Shown here: positions 4,392 through 7,442 of the stretch, in pieces
How positions within the stretch are numbered: position 1 is the first letter of the stretch
Layout: each line of letters opens with the position of its first letter
DNA from: Methanomicrobiales archaeon
GTDB lineage: Archaea; Halobacteriota; Methanomicrobia; Methanomicrobiales; Methanospirillaceae
Length of the DNA stretch: 7,442 bases
Direction: 5' to 3'
Assembly (NCBI GenBank): GCA_017883495.1
Contig: JADGNL010000158.1
Location: forward strand, 1-7,442
Translations under genes and position numbers: made by a program
The notes under the pieces: model-generated
Told to the model about the DNA's origin: nothing
The model's database searches: none
The model's input: only the letters and a program-made list of their open reading frames with translations

Positions 4392-7300
4392 GTGAAGGAC
4401 GTCGCCGGGAGCTACCGGCCGGCCGAGCTCGAGGACGGGGTGCGCAGGTTCTGGGACGAGGAGCAGGTCTACGCGAAGGTCAGGGCGCTCCATGCCGGCG
4501 ACCCGCCGTTCTTCTTCGTGGACGGGCCGCCGTACACGACCGGCCACATCCACCTGGGCACGGCCTGGAACAAGATCATCAAGGACGCGGTCCTCCGCCA
4601 GGTCCGGATGCGTGGCCGGCACGTGATCGACCGGGCCGGGTACGACATGCACGGCCTGCCGATCGAGGTGCAGGTCGAGAAGCAGCTCGGCTTCGTCTCC
4701 AAGCAGGAGATCGAGGACTACGGGATCGGCCGCTTCATCGAGGAGTGCCGGACCTTCGCGGCGAAGAACCGCGAGCTGATGTCCGACCAGTTCCGCGCCC
4801 TCGGCGTCTGGCTCGACTTCGACAACCCGTACCAGACCGTGACCCCGGACTACATCGAGGCCGCCTGGTGGGCGCTCCGGCAGGCCGACGAGAAGGGCAT
4901 GCTCGACCTCGGGTACCGGGTCGTGAACTGGTGCCCGCGCTGCGAGACCGCGATCGCGGACGCCGAGGTCGAGTACTGGGACGAGCGCGACCCCTCGGTC
5001 TTCGTGAAGTTCCCCCTCGCGGGAAAGGAGAACGAGTACCTGGTGATCTGGACCACGACGCCCTGGACCCTCCCGGCGAACGTCGCGGTCGCGGTCGACC
5101 CCGAACTCTCGTACGCGCTCGTCCGCGCCGTGAAGGAGGGCGTCGACGAGCGGCTCTGGATCGCCGAGGACCTGGTCGCATCCGTCCTCAAGCGAGGCCG
5201 GTATAAAGACTTCGAGGTCCTCGAGACCCGGCCCGGCGCCAGGCTCGTCGGGACCACGTACCGCTCCCCCCTCGAGGATCTCATCGAGATCCAGCGGACC
5301 ATGCCCCACCGCGTGGTCGAGGCCGACTTCGTCACGCTCGAGAACACCGGCCTGGTGCACATCGCGCCCGGCCACGGCTGGGACGACTACCTGGTCGGCG
5401 TCCGCGAGTGCCTCCCCTTCCTCTGCCCGGTCGACGAGGCCGGCGTCTTCACGGCAGAGGCCGGCGCGTTCGCGGGCCGGCCGATCCGCGAGGCGAACCT
5501 CGACGTGCTCGAGGCCCTCGGCGACCACCTGCTCGCGAAAGCCGAGGTCGTCCACCGCTACGGCCACTGCTGGCGCTGCAAGACCCCGATCATCTTCCGC
5601 GCGACCTCGCAGTGGTTCCTCCGGATCCCCGAGGTCAAGGAGCAGATGCTCGACGCGATCGAGAAGGTTCACTGGTACCCCGAGTGGGCCGGCTCGGCCC
5701 GGTTCCACGACTGGGTCCGGGACGCCCGCGACTGGTGCATCTCGCGCCAGCGCTACTGGGGCATCCCGATCCCGGTCTGGGTCTGCCCGTCCTGCAGCGC
5801 CCGGAAGGTCGTGGGCACGATCGCCGAGCTCGAGCTCCTCTCGGGCTCGCCCGTCCCCGACCCCCACCGCCCGTTTGTTGACGAGGTGACCATCCCCTGC
5901 GTCTGCGGCGGAGAGATGCGGCGGGTCGAGGACATCTTCGATGTCTGGTTCGACTCGGCCGTCGCCTCGTGGGCCACGCTCGGCTTCCCCGGGAAGATCG
6001 AGGCCTGGGAGAAGCTCTGGCCCGCGGACTTCATCACCGAGGGGCAGGACCAGACGCGGGGCTGGTTCTACTCGCAGCTCGGGGCCGCGACCTTCGCGTT
6101 CGGCAAAGCGCCGTACAAGTCCGTGTTGATGCACGGCTTCGCGCTCGACGCCGAGGGGCGGAAGATGTCGAAGTCGCTCGGGAACGTGGTCGCGCCGTCC
6201 GAGGTCGTGGAGAAGGTGGGCGTCGACGTCCTCCGGCTCTACGTCCTCTCGGCGAACGCCCCCTGGGACGACCTGAAGTTCAACTGGGACGGGGTCAAGA
6301 CCATCGCGCGGACCGCGAACATCCTCTGGAACGTCTACCGGTTCCCGCTGCCGTACATGCTCCTCGACGACTTCGCACCCGAGGCCGCCGGCGCCTGGGA
6401 CGGCGCGTACGTCCACCGCCGGTATACGGCGATGGCGACCGAGGACCGGTTCATCATCTCGCGGGTCAACACCCTCGCGCACCAGTGCGCGAACGACCTC
6501 GCCGACTACCAGCTCCACCGGGTGGTCCGCGAGCTCCTCTCGTTCGTGCTCGAGGACCTCTCGCGCTGGTACATCCAGCTCGTCCGGCCGCGGATGTGGC
6601 TCGAGGGCGAGGACGAGGGGAAACGGGACGCGTACGAGACCCTCTACTACGTGCTCCGCCGCCTCTTCGCCCTCCTCGCGCCGTTCGCGCCGCACCTCGC
6701 CGAGGCCTGCTACCGGAACCTCCGGCTCGACGCCGATCCGGATTCGGTCCACATGCTGAGCTGGCCCGAGGGGAACCCCGACCTCGTGGACCCGGTCCTC
6801 GAGCGGGCCACCGCGCTCGTCCGCTCGTTCGACGACGCGGTCCAGAACGCCCGGCAGGCCGGAAAGCGGAAGCTCCGCTGGCCCGTCCGGACGGTCACGG
6901 TCGTGACCGGCGCGGACGAGGTCGAGGACGCGCTCCTCTCGCAGCTGCCGGTCTGCCGCTCCCGCGCGAACGCCCGCGAGGTCGCGGTCGTCCGCGGCGC
7001 CTGGGAGCGGATCGGCTGGCGGGCCGAGCCCGTGATGAAGGCGCTCGGGCCCACGTTCGGCCGGAACGCTCCCGCCGTGAAGAAGCTCGTCGAGGAGGCC
7101 GACGGCACGGCCCTGAAGGCCGCGCTCGAACGGGACGGCAAGGTCGTGCTCGGCGAGTACGCGCTCGACGCCTCGCAGCTGACCTTCCACGAGTCCCTGC
7201 CCGAGAGCGTCTTTTCCGCCCCAATGGACAACGGCACGGTCTACGTCGACGTCGCGCTCGACGACGAGCTCGAGGGTGAGGGCTGGGCCCGCGAGCTGGT

Positions 7301-7442
7301 CCGGCGGGTCCAGGAGATGCGGAGGCAGCTCGACCTCGCGGTCGACGACCTGGTCGAGGTCGAGGTCGTGCTCCGCGACTCGCGGATCGCGGCGCTCGTG
7401 GCCGACTGGCACGAGACAGTGGGGGCCGAGGTCCGGGCCGCG
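4392..7442 (+). CDS. ileS: Isoleucyl-tRNA synthetase, archaeal type (3' end outside window)
   Basis: IleRS charges tRNA-Ile with isoleucine and removes misactivated valine. 1017 codons are present and the frame runs off the window; archaeal IleRS are usually about 1050-1070 residues, so only the C-terminal tip is missing. Visible elements: DGPPYTTG then the HIGH box GHIHLG (51-56); the CP1 editing domain with WTTTPWTLPAN (220-230) and HIAPGHGWDDY (323-333), where D332 aligns with the conserved editing aspartate; zinc-type cysteines WCPRC (C181, C184) with CWRC (C393, C396), and CPSC (C465, C468) with CVC (C503, C505), matching the two zinc sites known in Thermus IleRS; EDIFDVWFDS; the KMSKS loop (591-595); then the helical anticodon-binding domain from about 650. 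Both catalytic and editing sites look intact. The start is GTG 4392, the only option after an in-frame TAA at 4362. The gene is divergent from the propeller gene and appears to have its own promoter. Confidence 0.98.
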   Translation, partial: MKDVAGSYRPAELEDGVRRFWDEEQVYAKVRALHAGDPPFFFVDGPPYTTGHIHLGTAWNKIIKDAVLRQVRMRGRHVIDRAGYDMHGLPIEVQVEKQLGFVSKQEIEDYGIGRFIEECRTFAAKNRELMSDQFRALGVWLDFDNPYQTVTPDYIEAAWWALRQADEKGMLDLGYRVVNWCPRCETAIADAEVEYWDERDPSVFVKFPLAGKENEYLVIWTTTPWTLPANVAVAVDPELSYALVRAVKEGVDERLWIAEDLVASVLKRGRYKDFEVLETRPGARLVGTTYRSPLEDLIEIQRTMPHRVVEADFVTLENTGLVHIAPGHGWDDYLVGVRECLPFLCPVDEAGVFTAEAGAFAGRPIREANLDVLEALGDHLLAKAEVVHRYGHCWRCKTPIIFRATSQWFLRIPEVKEQMLDAIEKVHWYPEWAGSARFHDWVRDARDWCISRQRYWGIPIPVWVCPSCSARKVVGTIAELELLSGSPVPDPHRPFVDEVTIPCVCGGEMRRVEDIFDVWFDSAVASWATLGFPGKIEAWEKLWPADFITEGQDQTRGWFYSQLGAATFAFGKAPYKSVLMHGFALDAEGRKMSKSLGNVVAPSEVVEKVGVDVLRLYVLSANAPWDDLKFNWDGVKTIARTANILWNVYRFPLPYMLLDDFAPEAAGAWDGAYVHRRYTAMATEDRFIISRVNTLAHQCANDLADYQLHRVVRELLSFVLEDLSRWYIQLVRPRMWLEGEDEGKRDAYETLYYVLRRLFALLAPFAPHLAEACYRNLRLDADPDSVHMLSWPEGNPDLVDPVLERATALVRSFDDAVQNARQAGKRKLRWPVRTVTVVTGADEVEDALLSQLPVCRSRANAREVAVVRGAWERIGWRAEPVMKALGPTFGRNAPAVKKLVEEADGTALKAALERDGKVVLGEYALDASQLTFHESLPESVFSAPMDNGTVYVDVALDDELEGEGWARELVRRVQEMRRQLDLAVDDLVEVEVVLRDSRIAALVADWHETVGAEVRAA

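Noticed and set aside
7331..7372. GGTCGAGGTCGAGGTCG repeat near the end of ileS
   Set aside because: It is short and in frame, encoding a VEVEV strand; this is codon bias in G+C-rich DNA rather than a separate element.
4296..7412. A 1038-codon open frame on the - strand opposite ileS
   Set aside because: It is fully antisense to a textbook IleRS. Its Asp/Glu/Arg/Val-heavy composition is what G+C-rich coding DNA gives on the opposite strand, and it has no recognisable domain.

Overview
The window reads as a stretch of chromosome from a very G+C-rich euryarchaeon. By eye it is around two thirds G+C or a little more. The best guess is a methanogen of the Methanomicrobiales (Methanoculleus/Methanofollis-like). 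The reasons are the archaeal-type isoleucyl-tRNA synthetase, the tandem MoeA genes with the second fused to a periplasmic-molybdate-binding-like domain, archaeal TATA-like promoters, an anti-SD-type GGAGGTG ribosome site, and a secreted surface protein with an N-glycosylation-rich stalk. The lineage call is inference; no rRNA or other marker is present.

Layout. On the + strand, 1-515 is the 3' end of a molybdopterin molybdotransferase gene (moeA). It overlaps by four bases (GTGA) a second gene at 512-2371, which encodes MoeA fused to a C-terminal PBP-like (COG1910-type) domain. On the - strand, converging on this pair, are two genes. The first is a secreted seven-repeat beta-propeller surface protein (4239 to 2827). 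The second, 34 bases downstream, is a small SLOG/LOG-like Rossmann protein of the TIGR00725 type (2792 to 2334), whose 3' end overlaps the MoeA-PBP gene by 38 bp. After a divergent promoter region (about 4240-4391), the + strand carries ileS from 4392 to beyond the end of the window, with only the extreme C-terminus missing.

How the genes fit together. The two MoeA genes are co-transcribed by position and act in the last step of molybdenum/tungsten cofactor synthesis, which methanogens need for formylmethanofuran dehydrogenase and formate dehydrogenase. The TIGR00725 protein shares its fold with the algal molybdenum cofactor carrier protein, so its place beside two moeA genes is suggestive but unproven. 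The propeller protein and ileS are unrelated to this and share only the divergent promoter region.

Most of the window is conventional and densely coded. I did not find a defence system, mobile element, CRISPR array, RNA gene or a clearly new system. The observations most worth checking are the possible cofactor-carrier link, the very regular 53-residue propeller with a non-canonical C-terminal anchor, and the start-site and promoter architecture between the propeller gene and ileS.
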